Below, piece by piece: positions 42,941 to 52,250 of a stretch of 53,206 bases of DNA. The notes under the pieces were generated by a model. That model did no database searches and was not told where the DNA came from. It saw only the letters and a program-made list of their open reading frames with translations. This DNA is from JBFMDN01 sp040753915 (GTDB taxonomy: Bacteria; Desulfobacterota; Desulfomonilia; Desulfomonilales; Desulfomonilaceae). Where the stretch lies: assembly GCA_040753915.1 (NCBI GenBank), contig JBFMDN010000038.1, positions 1 through 53,206 of the forward strand, given 5' to 3'. The first letter of the stretch is position 1. The number at the start of each line of letters is the position of its first letter. The position numbers were made by a program, and so were the translations under genes.

Positions 42941-45055
42941 ATGAAGCTCAGACCTAAATTCCGAATCGATCTTATGGCTTCGGAGCACACGGATTCCGAC
43001 GGAAGCCTGAGCATCATTCTGAAGGACCCTGTTTCAGAAAAGTTTTATCGGCTCTCTCCTTATGAGCTCCAGTTCCTCAGGACCTTCGACGGGACCCGGA
43101 CTCTCGAAGATGCCGTGGAGAAATTCAGGACATCCGGCCACTATTGCTCTTTGAAACATGGTGAGGCAATCTTGGCCAAGGCCGCCCAGCTAGGGCTGGT
43201 TCTTGGCACCAGTTTCGGTACAGCTCAGTTCCAGGCGCGACTCAGGGATCGGGCTGAGCATAACAAGAGGGTTTCTCGGTTCACCACCGCTTATTTCCTG
43301 TTCATTCCGCTGGTGAATCCTGATAAATTCCTGCAAAAGACTCTCTGGCTGTACAAGGCAGTGGCAACTAGACAGACAGGCTGGCTGGCTGCATTGTCGG
43401 TCCCGGGAGCGCTCTATCTCATCCTTTCCAGCCTTCCTTCGATGGAGAGAGGGTACTCGTATTTCTTCAACTGGCAGAATCTTCTCTATTTGTGGATCAC
43501 CATAGCTGTCACCAAGCTCATTCATGAGTTGGCCCACGCTTACACAGCCAAGAGCTTTGGCTTGCGCGTCCCCCAAATGGGAGTAGCCTTCCTGATTTTC
43601 TTCCCGTGCCTGTTCTGCAACACCACCGACGCATGGCAACTGGCTGATCGCAGGCAGAGAATGGCTATAAGTGCTGCCGGTATAGTGGCTGAGGGTGTGC
43701 TCGCGACAATCTGTACGTATGTCTGGCATTTTACTCAACCCGGTATAATCAATTCGCTAGCTCTCTATCTCATGGCTGTTTCTTTCGTTTCAACGGTGCT
43801 GTTCAATGGCAACCCGTTAATGAAATTCGACGGCTATTTCATCCTCATTGATTATCTCAACATTCCCAACCTCTTTGCCAAATCGTTTGCATATCTCCGG
43901 TACTTGTTCATGAACGGAGTCCTGGGCATCGGCTCCATTCCAAACCCGGCCGAGACCAGCAGACAAAGCTCCATCTTCGCGGTATACGGAATATGCTCCT
44001 TTGCATATCGCATATCGCTTTACACAGGGATCGTCGCAGGCGTGTATCTCCGGTTCGACAAGACCATCGGTGTCGTGCTGGCGACATTGGCTTTCGGCCT
44101 GTTTATTCTGCGGCCAATCATACGAGGCGTACGGAGTCTTTACCGCAACTACAGTGAAATTCACCCCAGGCTCTCAGGCGTGGTTGTCTTTTCGATTCTG
44201 CTTCTCGGTGGCAGCGCCATTCTGTTCACGCCGTTGACTACAAAGTCCGTCTATCCGTGTTATGTGGCGTCAAAGAGCGTGCAGAAGCTTTCTGTTCCGC
44301 TTCAGGCTTCGGTGGCAAAAGCGTTTGCCAAGGAGGGGGCGGCTGTCAAGCAAGGAGAAGTCCTGTTTGCGCTCGATTCCTCCCTGCTGGAACTTTCTCT
44401 CTTCAAACAGGAAATTCGGCGAGCGGTGCTCCAAAGAGAATTAGATCTGATTCAACTTGACGCAAAAAACATGGGCCGTGCGCCAGCCAAGCAGATCGAG
44501 ATTTACCACGCGGACGATGAAATTGGAAAGACTCGAGAGGAGCTTCGAATCGCACGGAGTGGCATCATTGCACCCTTTGACGGGGTCATCACAAAGCTGG
44601 ACTACCACATGCAGCCCGGCTTCCAACCGGGCGAGGGAGCGCTTGTGGGCGAATTGCAGTCGCTAGAAGACTGTTGCGTGCACGGGCTTATCCCCGAAGA
44701 GGACCGCCAGAAGGTTAGAGTCGGTCAGACCGTGGAGGTCTGGCTGCCGGTGACTGGAGGACGCGTGCTCCGAGGCCAAATTCAGGACATCAAGCCCTAT
44801 AATGAGAGGGATCTCAAAGATTCGCCATTTTCGAGCCGGTTCGGAGGTGAGCTCGCCACCGAGATCAGAGGAGAGCAGCACCGGGATTCGCCGCTCGAGG
44901 CCCAATACAGGTGCACCGTGCATTTTCCCGCTGCAAGCAGTGAGATGCCTCTCGGGATGACGGGCAGACTTGTTGTGAGCTGGGCTCCAAAGAGCTTGGT
45001 TTCCAGATTCATGGATACCGTGTCCCAAGTTTTCAGGCGAGAATTCCTGATGTAG
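42941..45055 (+). CDS. Membrane M50-type metalloprotease fused to HlyD-like arm
   Basis: A 704-residue inner-membrane protein. The N terminus (about 15-90; DPVSEKFYRLSPYELQFLRT) resembles a PqqD-like peptide-binding domain. Next is a site-2-protease-like core with zinc motif H195-E-L-A-H199 in TKLIHELAHAYTAKSFG and the partner Asp in NPLMKFDGYFILIDYL, within about 10 membrane segments. After residue 425 comes a lipoyl/barrel-type HlyD region (VQKLSVPLQASVAKAFAKEG, IIAPFDGVITKL, VRVGQTVEVWLPV). This architecture is like YydH-type proteins of peptide export. It may cleave or thread the exported protein. Not a classical ABC exporter component. Confidence 0.85.
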   Translation: MKLRPKFRIDLMASEHTDSDGSLSIILKDPVSEKFYRLSPYELQFLRTFDGTRTLEDAVEKFRTSGHYCSLKHGEAILAKAAQLGLVLGTSFGTAQFQARLRDRAEHNKRVSRFTTAYFLFIPLVNPDKFLQKTLWLYKAVATRQTGWLAALSVPGALYLILSSLPSMERGYSYFFNWQNLLYLWITIAVTKLIHELAHAYTAKSFGLRVPQMGVAFLIFFPCLFCNTTDAWQLADRRQRMAISAAGIVAEGVLATICTYVWHFTQPGIINSLALYLMAVSFVSTVLFNGNPLMKFDGYFILIDYLNIPNLFAKSFAYLRYLFMNGVLGIGSIPNPAETSRQSSIFAVYGICSFAYRISLYTGIVAGVYLRFDKTIGVVLATLAFGLFILRPIIRGVRSLYRNYSEIHPRLSGVVVFSILLLGGSAILFTPLTTKSVYPCYVASKSVQKLSVPLQASVAKAFAKEGAAVKQGEVLFALDSSLLELSLFKQEIRRAVLQRELDLIQLDAKNMGRAPAKQIEIYHADDEIGKTREELRIARSGIIAPFDGVITKLDYHMQPGFQPGEGALVGELQSLEDCCVHGLIPEEDRQKVRVGQTVEVWLPVTGGRVLRGQIQDIKPYNERDLKDSPFSSRFGGELATEIRGEQHRDSPLEAQYRCTVHFPAASSEMPLGMTGRLVVSWAPKSLVSRFMDTVSQVFRREFLM

Positions 45056-45065
45056 AGGTGGCACT

Positions 45066-45569
45066 GTGACAAGCGAGCGGCCCTCAGCATCGCGAGAGCA
45101 GGTGCCTGTCTCGGACACGAGGCTGGAGCCCGCTACCGGCGCAGATTCCCGCCAGAGGGCTCTGGCGTTGGGCCTGGAATTTGCCAAAAGGGCTTTCGAA
45201 TCCCCCGCGCCCGACGACCTGTTCCTGCTCCTCACCAATGATATCAGAGTGCTACTGGAGTTTGACAGATCATTTCTCATTACCCACATCGAGGGCGAGT
45301 CGCGCCTTGTGGCAGTGGGGAACCAGACGGGGGTGGAAAAGAAGTCGGAGCTCACTCAGCAGGTCAGGAAGCTTGCCGCTCATCTGAAGGATGTTCAAAA
45401 GGGCCTGTTGATCTCGGGGAGGACAGGGACTGCTGCGTTATCGGATGAGGATTTTTCCTGCCCCAGTAACCGAGGCCCTCCAGTCTTACATGGATTTTTC
45501 GGGGTGCTCCTATCTGTTCTGCGTCCCTCTCAATCATCATGGCATGCCGATGGGCCATTTGGTGCTTGA
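45066..45569 (+). pseudogene. N-terminal GAF part of a frameshifted GAF-HlyD gene
   Basis: The frame starts at GTG 45066 (GAGGTGG upstream) and carries the first half of a GAF-like domain (LLLTNDIRVLLEFDRSFLIT, ESRLVAVGNQTG). After about SDEDFS (45450) the sequence becomes nonsense, while the domain continues in the frame one base later. The likely cause is one extra base in the TTTTT run at 45450-45455. If the frameshift is real the GAF half is detached; if it is a read error, 45066-46560 is a single 497-residue protein. Confidence 0.7.
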
Positions 45570-46560
45570 ATTCTTTGAAGCAAGATCCCCCGATCAGGTC
45601 GGTGTCCTGACCCTGTTGAACATTGCTCCTTTTCTAGCCGCCGCGCTCTCGGACAAGTGGCTTTGGCACAAAGAACCGACCTTGGCCCGGTCCTTGATAA
45701 ACCCCCAGGCTCAGAAAGTGGGAATACGTGGGCGACTGGCAGCTCACAGGTGGAAGGCTGCTCTGCTGCTGGCAGGAATCATGCTTCTCTTCTTTGCTAT
45801 TCCCTTTCCTTTCAACGTGGGGGGAGAAGCTGAGGTAGTTCCCACGATACGACATGTGGCTTTCTGTCGTATTGACGGAGTCCTGGAGCGTGTCCTGGTG
45901 ACGGAGGGCTCCCAGGTGCTGGCGGACCAGGTGCTCGCCCAAATGGATGCCAGGGAGCTTGACTACAAGATCAGGGCTGCTGAAGCGCAGTTCGAGATAT
46001 TAACCGACGAGATGGTTCTCCTTCGGCGTGCAGCGGGGGAAGAACCGTCCAAACTTGCAGAAAGCAATCTGGTCGAGCTCAAGCGGAAAAGCGCGTGGGA
46101 AGACCTGCAGTATTTCAAGTGGCAAAAGCAGTTCTTGGCTATAAGAGCTCCAGTGTCAGGCATCATTTCGACAAAGGACATTGAAAGCTTGTCAGGGAAA
46201 AAACTACGAGCGGGTGAGCCGTTTTGCGAAATCGCTGAGCCGGACAGCTTGTCTGTCGAGGTCTACGTGCCTGAAGACAGAATCACATACATTAAACTGG
46301 GGCAAACTGTGACTCTCTATCTCAACAACAACCCGTGGCGAGCACACCCCCTAACGGTAGACGAGGTAGCCCCGATTGCCGAAGTCATGCCTCGCCTGGG
46401 AAATGTGTACCGGGTTAAGGCTCTGTTCGTCAACGCCCCTCCAACAACAATGGTCGGGATGAAGGGCACAGGACATATTACCGCCATGAATACGAGCCTC
46501 TGGTTCATAGCCACGAATCGACTGCTCACGAGGTTACGACAGTGGTCTCTGTACTTATAG
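45445..46560 (+). CDS. HlyD-family periplasmic adaptor with C-terminal half of a GAF domain
   Basis: A 371-residue frame. Residues 1-80 are the second half of the GAF domain (CSYLFCVPLNHHGMPMGHLV, VGVLTLLNIAPFLAAAL), then a membrane helix (ALLLAGIMLLFFAIPFPFNV) and an HlyD adaptor: lipoyl halves VAFCRIDGVLERVLVTEGSQ and FLAIRAPVSGIISTKDIESL around a short coiled coil, then a barrel (VEVYVPEDRITYIKLGQTVT). Proteins with GAF plus HlyD are found beside M50-type transporters like the one upstream. The start at 45445 has no clear Shine-Dalgarno, so it is likely the 3' part of the gene beginning at 45066. Last gene of the secretion locus. Confidence 0.82.
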   Translation: MRIFPAPVTEALQSYMDFSGCSYLFCVPLNHHGMPMGHLVLEFFEARSPDQVGVLTLLNIAPFLAAALSDKWLWHKEPTLARSLINPQAQKVGIRGRLAAHRWKAALLLAGIMLLFFAIPFPFNVGGEAEVVPTIRHVAFCRIDGVLERVLVTEGSQVLADQVLAQMDARELDYKIRAAEAQFEILTDEMVLLRRAAGEEPSKLAESNLVELKRKSAWEDLQYFKWQKQFLAIRAPVSGIISTKDIESLSGKKLRAGEPFCEIAEPDSLSVEVYVPEDRITYIKLGQTVTLYLNNNPWRAHPLTVDEVAPIAEVMPRLGNVYRVKALFVNAPPTTMVGMKGTGHITAMNTSLWFIATNRLLTRLRQWSLYL

Positions 46561-46739
46561 GTTATCGTGCTGGACGTTAAATCTTGCCCGAGAGCACCGC
46601 TGCGTTGCTGAGATGGTCTTATCCGTGTGCTGTGCGCACGTCAGTCCGACGTGCGGGCGATCTGGGTTCCCCGGGGCAAGAAGTGAAGGTAGCATCATTC
46701 AACGACAAGAACGCGGAAGCTATTACAAGGAGAAAGGGC

Positions 46740-47924
46740 ATGAGGAAGATTGTGGCAATAATCTTCGCGGTGGTCGTTTGCTGTTTCAGTACACCGCACA
46801 TGGCTGCGATTGCCGAGGATCAGCCGTTCGTCATGGGACTCCTATTGGTCGGGCCGTGCAACGACAAAGGGTGGAGCCAGGCCCACTATGAAGCTGGCAG
46901 ATATGTGGAAGAGAAGGTGCCGGGCGTGAAGATGATCTACTTGGACAACGTCAACCCTTCAGGACGTCCGGGATTCACCGTTCCTCACCTCGTGGATGAC
47001 ATGGTAGCACAGGGAGCACGGCTTGTCATCGCGAGCTCGGACGACATGAAGGATGGAATCAGAGAAGCAGCCAAGAAGCATCCGCTGGTAGCCTTTATCC
47101 ACGTGTCCGGAGACGATGTGTGGACGAAGAAGGCACCGCCCAATCTGGGCAACCTCATGGGCAGGATGGAGTACCCCCAGATGATGGCCGGACTGACTGC
47201 GGCAATGACAACGAAGACGGGCAAGATCGGATACTTGGGTCCTCTCATCAATGACGAGACCCGTAGACTGGCCAATGCCTGCTACCTGGGAGCAGCTTAC
47301 GCCTGGAACAAGGTGCGCCAGCGCCCCCTTTCGGAGCTCAAGTTCCAGGTGCGCTGGATCGGTTTCTGGTTCAATATTCCTGGCGTAACGGCGGATCCCA
47401 CCCAAGTTGCATCGAGGTTTTTCGACAGCGGCCATGACGTGGTAATTTCAGGGCTCGACACCCCGGAGGCGTGCACAGTTGCCATGCAAAAGCGAAAGGC
47501 CGGCAGGACGGTTTGGGCAATTCCGTATGATTACCGAGGAGCCTGCAGAGGCGTGGACGAGATCTGTCTAGGGGTGCCCTACTTCAACTGGGGCCCAGCT
47601 TATGTCAAGATCGTGCAATCTGTGCGCAGTGGGACGTGGAAAGCCTGCTTCGATTGGCCCGGGCCAGACTGGAAAGACATCAACAATTCTGACACGAGCG
47701 CGGTGGGGTTCCTGCCGGGAGCCGCCCTCTCTCCGGAAGCAAAGGCGCAACTAGACAAATTCATCCGAGGGCTTGCTTCCGGGGAAATCAACTTGTTCAA
47801 GGGCCCTCTCGAGTATCAGGATGGCACGCCGTTCCTCAAGGCCGGGGAAACGGCCTCGGACGAGCAGATATGGTACCAGGAGCAACTTCTCAAGGGGATG
47901 GATGGTCAGAGCAAGGCAAAATGA
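46740..47924 (+). CDS. BMP-family ABC transporter substrate-binding lipoprotein-like protein
   Basis: A 394-residue periplasmic binding protein of the Bmp/PnrA family, whose members bind purine nucleosides. A signal peptide (KIVAIIFAVVVCCFSTPHMA) is followed by FVMGLLLVGPCNDKGWSQAH, the N-terminal motif of the family with its aromatic stacking Trp. VASRFFDSGHDVVISGLD and the DEICLGVPYFNWGPAYVKIV stretch also fit. No cysteine lipobox at the cleavage site, so it may be soluble. The start at 46740 has AAGGAGAAAGGGC upstream. It is followed by ATPase and two permease genes, a complete importer. Confidence 0.9.
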   Translation: MRKIVAIIFAVVVCCFSTPHMAAIAEDQPFVMGLLLVGPCNDKGWSQAHYEAGRYVEEKVPGVKMIYLDNVNPSGRPGFTVPHLVDDMVAQGARLVIASSDDMKDGIREAAKKHPLVAFIHVSGDDVWTKKAPPNLGNLMGRMEYPQMMAGLTAAMTTKTGKIGYLGPLINDETRRLANACYLGAAYAWNKVRQRPLSELKFQVRWIGFWFNIPGVTADPTQVASRFFDSGHDVVISGLDTPEACTVAMQKRKAGRTVWAIPYDYRGACRGVDEICLGVPYFNWGPAYVKIVQSVRSGTWKACFDWPGPDWKDINNSDTSAVGFLPGAALSPEAKAQLDKFIRGLASGEINLFKGPLEYQDGTPFLKAGETASDEQIWYQEQLLKGMDGQSKAK

Positions 47925-47988
47925 GATCTGTCGGAGTGCCCTCCATCCGAGACATCCGGGTGGGTCCGAACATGGGATCGGGTGAAGG

Positions 47989-49458
47989 GTGAGCGGCATG
48001 CGCATCGACATTAAGAATCTTTACAAATGTTATGGGGATGTAGAGGCCAACCATGCCGTCAGTTTTTCCCTGGAGCCCGGTCGGGTTTACGGGCTTCTGG
48101 GGGAAAATGCCGCGGGCAAGAGCACCCTAATGCGAATACTCGCAGGATACTCTCGGCAGGATAGAGGTGAAATACTGTTCGATGGGAGAAGTGTTCGCTT
48201 GAGGAGCCCGGCAGATGCCCTGTCTGCAGGCGTGGGAATGCTCCCCCAGGATCCGTTGGATTTCCCGGCGCTAACCGTATGGGAGAATTTCATGCTCGGT
48301 GGAGTGAGGAGGAACAAGAGGGAGGCTGTTCGGGGACTCCGCGACCTCGCAGAACGCTTCCGCTTTGTCCTCCCCCCGGAAGCTCTGGTCAACTCCCTGA
48401 CCGTAGGTGAGCGCCAGCAACTGGACCTGCTGCGTCTCCTTGACGTGAGAGTCAAAGTCCTCATCCTGGACGAGCCGACAACCGGAATTTCTTTGGCTCA
48501 GAAAGAGCTGTTGTTCGCTGTGTTGCGAGAATTGGCACAGGAGAAAGACCGCACGATCATAGTGGTCACCCACATTCTGCCCGATGCGCTGGCCAACTGC
48601 GATGAAATCCTGATCTTGCGACGTGGAAGGCTCGAGGGTCAACTGGCTCGCCCCTTCGCGGCCGAGGAGATAGTACGGCTCATGTTCGGAGAGGATGTTT
48701 ACCTCCAAGCAGAAGCATGTCACAAGCCGAGCCCTGTCGAGGAAGTCTTGCTGTCTCTCGAGAACGCCTCTCTGGTTGGCGAAAAGCTGGTCTTGACGGG
48801 CCTCGATCTCTCTGTCCGATCGGGAGAAATCATCGGCCTGGCGGGGCTCGAAGGCAATGGACAGGAGCTGCTACTCAAGGGCCTGGCCGGGATAGCCAGA
48901 ATAGGGAGTGGCAAGATGGTGTTTTGCGGCAAGGAATTGCAGGGCCGCGCGTCCAGCGAGTTTCGCCGATCAGGGATTGCCTATTTGCCCATGGCAAAGC
49001 TTGAAGAAGGACTCTTTGGGGATTTGACCGTTGAAGAGCATCTCCGCCTGGCATTTCCTGACAGGATTGGCGACACCTCGGAGTTGTTTCAACGCCGGTG
49101 TATGCAGGATTTCCAGCTTCGCGCTGCGCCGTCAAGCACTGCCCAGAGTCTGTCCGGCGGGAATCAACAGCGGCTGCTGTTGTCGCTCATTCCGCTCCGG
49201 CCGCGCCTATTGCTCCTGGAACACCCTACCCGCGGATTGGACATCAGCTCAAGCAGACACGTGTGGGATCACCTCAATAAGTGCTGTGGCGATGGCGCAT
49301 CGGTACTGTTCTCATCGGCCTATCTGGACGAGATCCTGGCCCGGAGCCATCGAGTGCTCGTGTTTCACGGACAAAGACTGTTCGCTGATGCGCCGACATC
49401 GGAGTTGAACATGGAGACGCTGGCCCACCTGATGATCGGTCGGGGGAAGGCAGCTTAA
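47989..49458 (+). CDS. ABC transporter ATP-binding protein, double-domain sugar/nucleoside type
   Basis: A 489-residue protein with two ABC modules (RbsA/YufO-like). Module 1 has Walker A GLLGENAAGKST, signature LTVGERQ and Walker B VLILDEPTTGIS. Module 2 has a degenerate Walker A (GLAGLEGNGQELL), signature LSGGNQQRLLL and LLLLEHPTRGLD. As in this class, probably only one site is fully catalytic. GTG at 47989 or ATG at 47998 can start it; both have a GGTGAAGGG stretch upstream. It is 64 bases after the binding-protein gene and 3 bases before the first permease. Confidence 0.92.
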   Translation: MSGMRIDIKNLYKCYGDVEANHAVSFSLEPGRVYGLLGENAAGKSTLMRILAGYSRQDRGEILFDGRSVRLRSPADALSAGVGMLPQDPLDFPALTVWENFMLGGVRRNKREAVRGLRDLAERFRFVLPPEALVNSLTVGERQQLDLLRLLDVRVKVLILDEPTTGISLAQKELLFAVLRELAQEKDRTIIVVTHILPDALANCDEILILRRGRLEGQLARPFAAEEIVRLMFGEDVYLQAEACHKPSPVEEVLLSLENASLVGEKLVLTGLDLSVRSGEIIGLAGLEGNGQELLLKGLAGIARIGSGKMVFCGKELQGRASSEFRRSGIAYLPMAKLEEGLFGDLTVEEHLRLAFPDRIGDTSELFQRRCMQDFQLRAAPSSTAQSLSGGNQQRLLLSLIPLRPRLLLLEHPTRGLDISSSRHVWDHLNKCCGDGASVLFSSAYLDEILARSHRVLVFHGQRLFADAPTSELNMETLAHLMIGRGKAA

Positions 49459-49461
49459 GAG

Positions 49462-50535
49462 ATGGTCTCGATGCGGGACGTGACGGGCCAAGTTTTCCGA
49501 TTCGCGGCGACGATGGCTCTAGCCTGTGCATTCACCATGCTCGTGATTGTCTGCGCCGGGGCGCCGCCGTTCCAGACGCTGACCCTGATTTTCGTCGGTG
49601 GTGCGGGGTCGCCGGTCAAGCTCGCCCAATCACTCTCCGTGTGGGTTCCACTGGTGATTTGCTCTTCAGCGCTGTTGCTCACCTTTTCGGGCGGTCTTTG
49701 GAATATCGGAGTGGAGGGACAGATCGTTCTCGGCGCTATCTTCGCGACGGGGCTCTTCCGGCTGACTGAAGGGGCTGGCGGGTTTCATGGGATAGCGTTG
49801 GGACTGGCGGCCGGGATGGTAGGCGGTGCCATGTGGGCGTTAATTTCTGCAAGCTTACGGGTGTGGGGACGTGTGCACGAGATCTTTTCCGGCCTTGGAT
49901 TGAATTTCGTTGCGGTGAGCCTGTGCCTATGGCTCATATTCGGGCCGTGGAAACGGCCTGGGATTGCCTCCATGAGCGGCACGGAACCGATCCCTGAGTC
50001 GCTATGGCTGAGTCACTTGGAAGGATTGCCGCTCTGCCCGGTGAGCGTCTCGCTGTCCGTAGCGGTACTCCTGGCTGTGTTTACCGTCATGAAGTACACG
50101 CGCTGGGGTCTGACGCTTCGAGCCGTGGGCCAGAATCCCCAGGCAGCAGAGATCATGGGACTCAGCCCGAAAAGACGTCAGGTGGAAGCCATGATGTGCG
50201 CAGGCGCCCTGGCAGGGTTGGCCGGGGCGCTGCAGGTGGTAGGATTGTATCACCAGTTGCTGCCCGCGATCTCCAGCGGGTATGGGTACACTTCCTTGCT
50301 AGTGGCCATGATGGCTTCTTTCCGAGGCTTTCTGATACCCCCTTTGTGTCTTTTCTTCGGGATCCTGAACGTGGGATCCATTCAGCTTCCGCTGCGAATG
50401 AGCCTGGATACCTCCCTCGGCGGCGTGATTCAGGGAGTGCTTGTCCTGTCGCTCCTGCTCGTTCAGGGAGTGGAGGCGAGCATACGTAAGATGCATAGCC
50501 GAGGGACGGAATATGACAGACGCGCTGCAGACTAG
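49462..50535 (+). CDS. ABC transporter permease, nucleoside type (YufP-like)
   Basis: A 357-residue membrane protein with about nine hydrophobic segments and the BPD_transp_2 pattern: LLTFSGGLWNIGVEGQIVLG and MKYTRWGLTLRAVGQNPQAA are hallmarks of YufP-type permeases. It begins 3 bases after the ATPase stop. It pairs with the permease at 50589 to form the membrane channel for the BMP-bound ligand. Confidence 0.92.
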   Translation: MVSMRDVTGQVFRFAATMALACAFTMLVIVCAGAPPFQTLTLIFVGGAGSPVKLAQSLSVWVPLVICSSALLLTFSGGLWNIGVEGQIVLGAIFATGLFRLTEGAGGFHGIALGLAAGMVGGAMWALISASLRVWGRVHEIFSGLGLNFVAVSLCLWLIFGPWKRPGIASMSGTEPIPESLWLSHLEGLPLCPVSVSLSVAVLLAVFTVMKYTRWGLTLRAVGQNPQAAEIMGLSPKRRQVEAMMCAGALAGLAGALQVVGLYHQLLPAISSGYGYTSLLVAMMASFRGFLIPPLCLFFGILNVGSIQLPLRMSLDTSLGGVIQGVLVLSLLLVQGVEASIRKMHSRGTEYDRRAAD

Positions 50536-50588
50536 GTTCTTGGCGCGGGGCCAGAGGACAACAAAGTCCCGAGAGTGATACAAAGCTG

Positions 50589-51572
50589 ATGGATTTTCTT
50601 TCGCTCACAGTGGCAAGCATTCTGGCTGCCGGGACTCCGCTGGCGCTGGCAAGCCTTGGAGAAACCTTCACGGAGAGGGCCGGGGTAATCAATCTGTCGA
50701 TGGATGGAGCCATCCTGCTTTCCGCATTCTCGGCCTTTGCAGTGGCGAGCCTTTCCGGAAATCCGTGGGCAGGACTGCTGATAGCCGCGGCAACCGGGAT
50801 GGCTACAGCACTGGTTCTGGCTGCAGTGGGTTTGGTGCTTGGGCGTTCGCAATTGGCCGTCGGGTTCACTCTGACGCTCCTGTGTCGAGATCTTGCCTAT
50901 TTCCTCGGGCAGCCGTATGCGCGGCAGCCGGGACCGCAATTCGACGTCTGGAACATTCCAGGACTTTCTCAGTTGCCTCTCATCGGACCTGTGCTGGGTA
51001 GTCAAACCCCTGTAGCTTACCTGGCCCTGATTCTCATTGCCCTGTCATGGTGGTGGCTTTATCGCACTCAGGCAGGCATCAAGCTTCGGGCTGTTGGCGA
51101 GTCACCCGGGGCCGCGTTTGGCCGTGGCCTTAACGTGATGAGGTACCGCATCGGATATACTCTGTTGGGCGGCAGCCTTGTAGGCGTGGCGGGGGCAGCC
51201 TTTTCGTTGGCAGTGAAGCCTGGCTGGGGGTGTCCCCAAGGGGCGGAAGGTTCGGGATGGATTGCTCTCGCCATAGTGATCTTCGGGGGCTGGGATCCGT
51301 GGCGGGTAGCCTTTGGTGCTTACTTCTTCTCTGCGCTCCAAGTGCTGGGAATTCACCTGCAGGACAGTCTACCCGGAGTGCCGGCACAGGTGTTCCAGAC
51401 TGCCCCATTTCCCATGATGATCCTGACCTTGCTTGCAGTGAATCTGGGTCGATTCGCGTGGATACGCGATTCTGCCGAGCGCCACTCTACGATAAAGAAG
51501 GTACTGGACTACCTGGACATGAGGCCTCCAGCAGCTTTGGGAAAGGATTTCGATCCACGAGACACCTTCTGA
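50589..51572 (+). CDS. ABC transporter permease, nucleoside type (YufQ-like)
   Basis: A 327-residue membrane protein; it starts LTVASILAAGTPLALASLGE and has the YufQ-type motif ERAGVINLSMDGAILLSAFS as well as TQAGIKLRAVGESPGAAFGR. About eight membrane segments. Last gene of the importer operon. The C-terminal tail (KKVLDYLDMRPPAALGKDFD) is cytoplasmic. Confidence 0.92.
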   Translation: MDFLSLTVASILAAGTPLALASLGETFTERAGVINLSMDGAILLSAFSAFAVASLSGNPWAGLLIAAATGMATALVLAAVGLVLGRSQLAVGFTLTLLCRDLAYFLGQPYARQPGPQFDVWNIPGLSQLPLIGPVLGSQTPVAYLALILIALSWWWLYRTQAGIKLRAVGESPGAAFGRGLNVMRYRIGYTLLGGSLVGVAGAAFSLAVKPGWGCPQGAEGSGWIALAIVIFGGWDPWRVAFGAYFFSALQVLGIHLQDSLPGVPAQVFQTAPFPMMILTLLAVNLGRFAWIRDSAERHSTIKKVLDYLDMRPPAALGKDFDPRDTF

Positions 51573-51766
51573 CCCCTGTTTCGACACGATCCCGGGGCAC
51601 CGCAGCAGCATACGTTCAAGTGCGGCGGCTCGGCGGAGGATGCTGAAAAAAGGGCGGGTTTGAAATCCGCCCCATGGGGGGATTTCTGGGACGAATTTCT
51701 TGTAGCGCCTGCGTTTCGCCAGTACGCTTCACTTAAACCCGCCTTGACAGAGGGCCTTCTAATGGG

Positions 51767-51873
51767 TGCCCCTACTGTGGGGTGGAACGTTGATCGTTGC
51801 AGTAGAAGTACCGGAGCAGCAGTTGTAGGGGCACGTTTCATACCTGCACTTTTCTGAACAGGGCGGAAGCTAC
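51767..51873 (+). repeat. Dispersed repeat F, copy 2
   Basis: CCCCTACTGTGGGGTGGAAC, GTAGAAGTACCGGAGCAGCA, TAGGGGC and GAACAGGGCGGAAGC parallel 7526-7630 in the same orientation. Not coding. Confidence 0.6.
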
Positions 51874-52207
51874 TACGCAACTGGTGCGGCGCGTTTGCGT
51901 GACAAATTTACCCAGCCTGGGGAACCGGCTACAGAAAATCAGTCGGTTATGGCGCTGGTCGCAGCTTTACCATGAAAAGGCGCGGCACCCCTTAGGCGTT
52001 AATGCCTATGCCGGTTACTCTAGCACGGGGATCTCTCATCGCAGCGGCAAACAGCCAATCCGCGCTTGTTACCGCCGATCACGTCAGACTTGCCGCGACC
52101 GAGATCTTTTGATCAGTCTATGCCGAGCCGGAACTCCCCGGCTCGGTCTACACAATCTGAAAAATCACGACACCGGTCCCAAATAATCAGAAAAAATTGG
52201 ACCATTT

Positions 52208-52241
52208 AATGTGAAAAACAACACTGGCAGCTATCGCTGCC
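52208..52241 (-). terminator. Possible terminator at the left edge of the CRISPR array
   Basis: Read on the minus strand, GGCAGC-GATA-GCTGCC (52241-52226) is followed by AGTGTTGTTTTTCAC. This looks like an intrinsic terminator for a transcript coming leftward out of the CRISPR array, and supports minus-strand transcription of it. Confidence 0.45.
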
Positions 52242-52250
52242 GCATACTTG

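Larger units (their letters stand above)
51573..52250. other. Intergenic region between ABC importer and CRISPR array
   Basis: A hairpin GGGCGG-GTTTGAAAT-CCGCCC at about 51651 may end the importer transcript. Repeat F copy 2 lies at 51767-51873. An AT-rich stretch (52170-52220) and a terminator-like hairpin (52226-52241) flank the CRISPR array. No gene seen. Confidence 0.5.
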
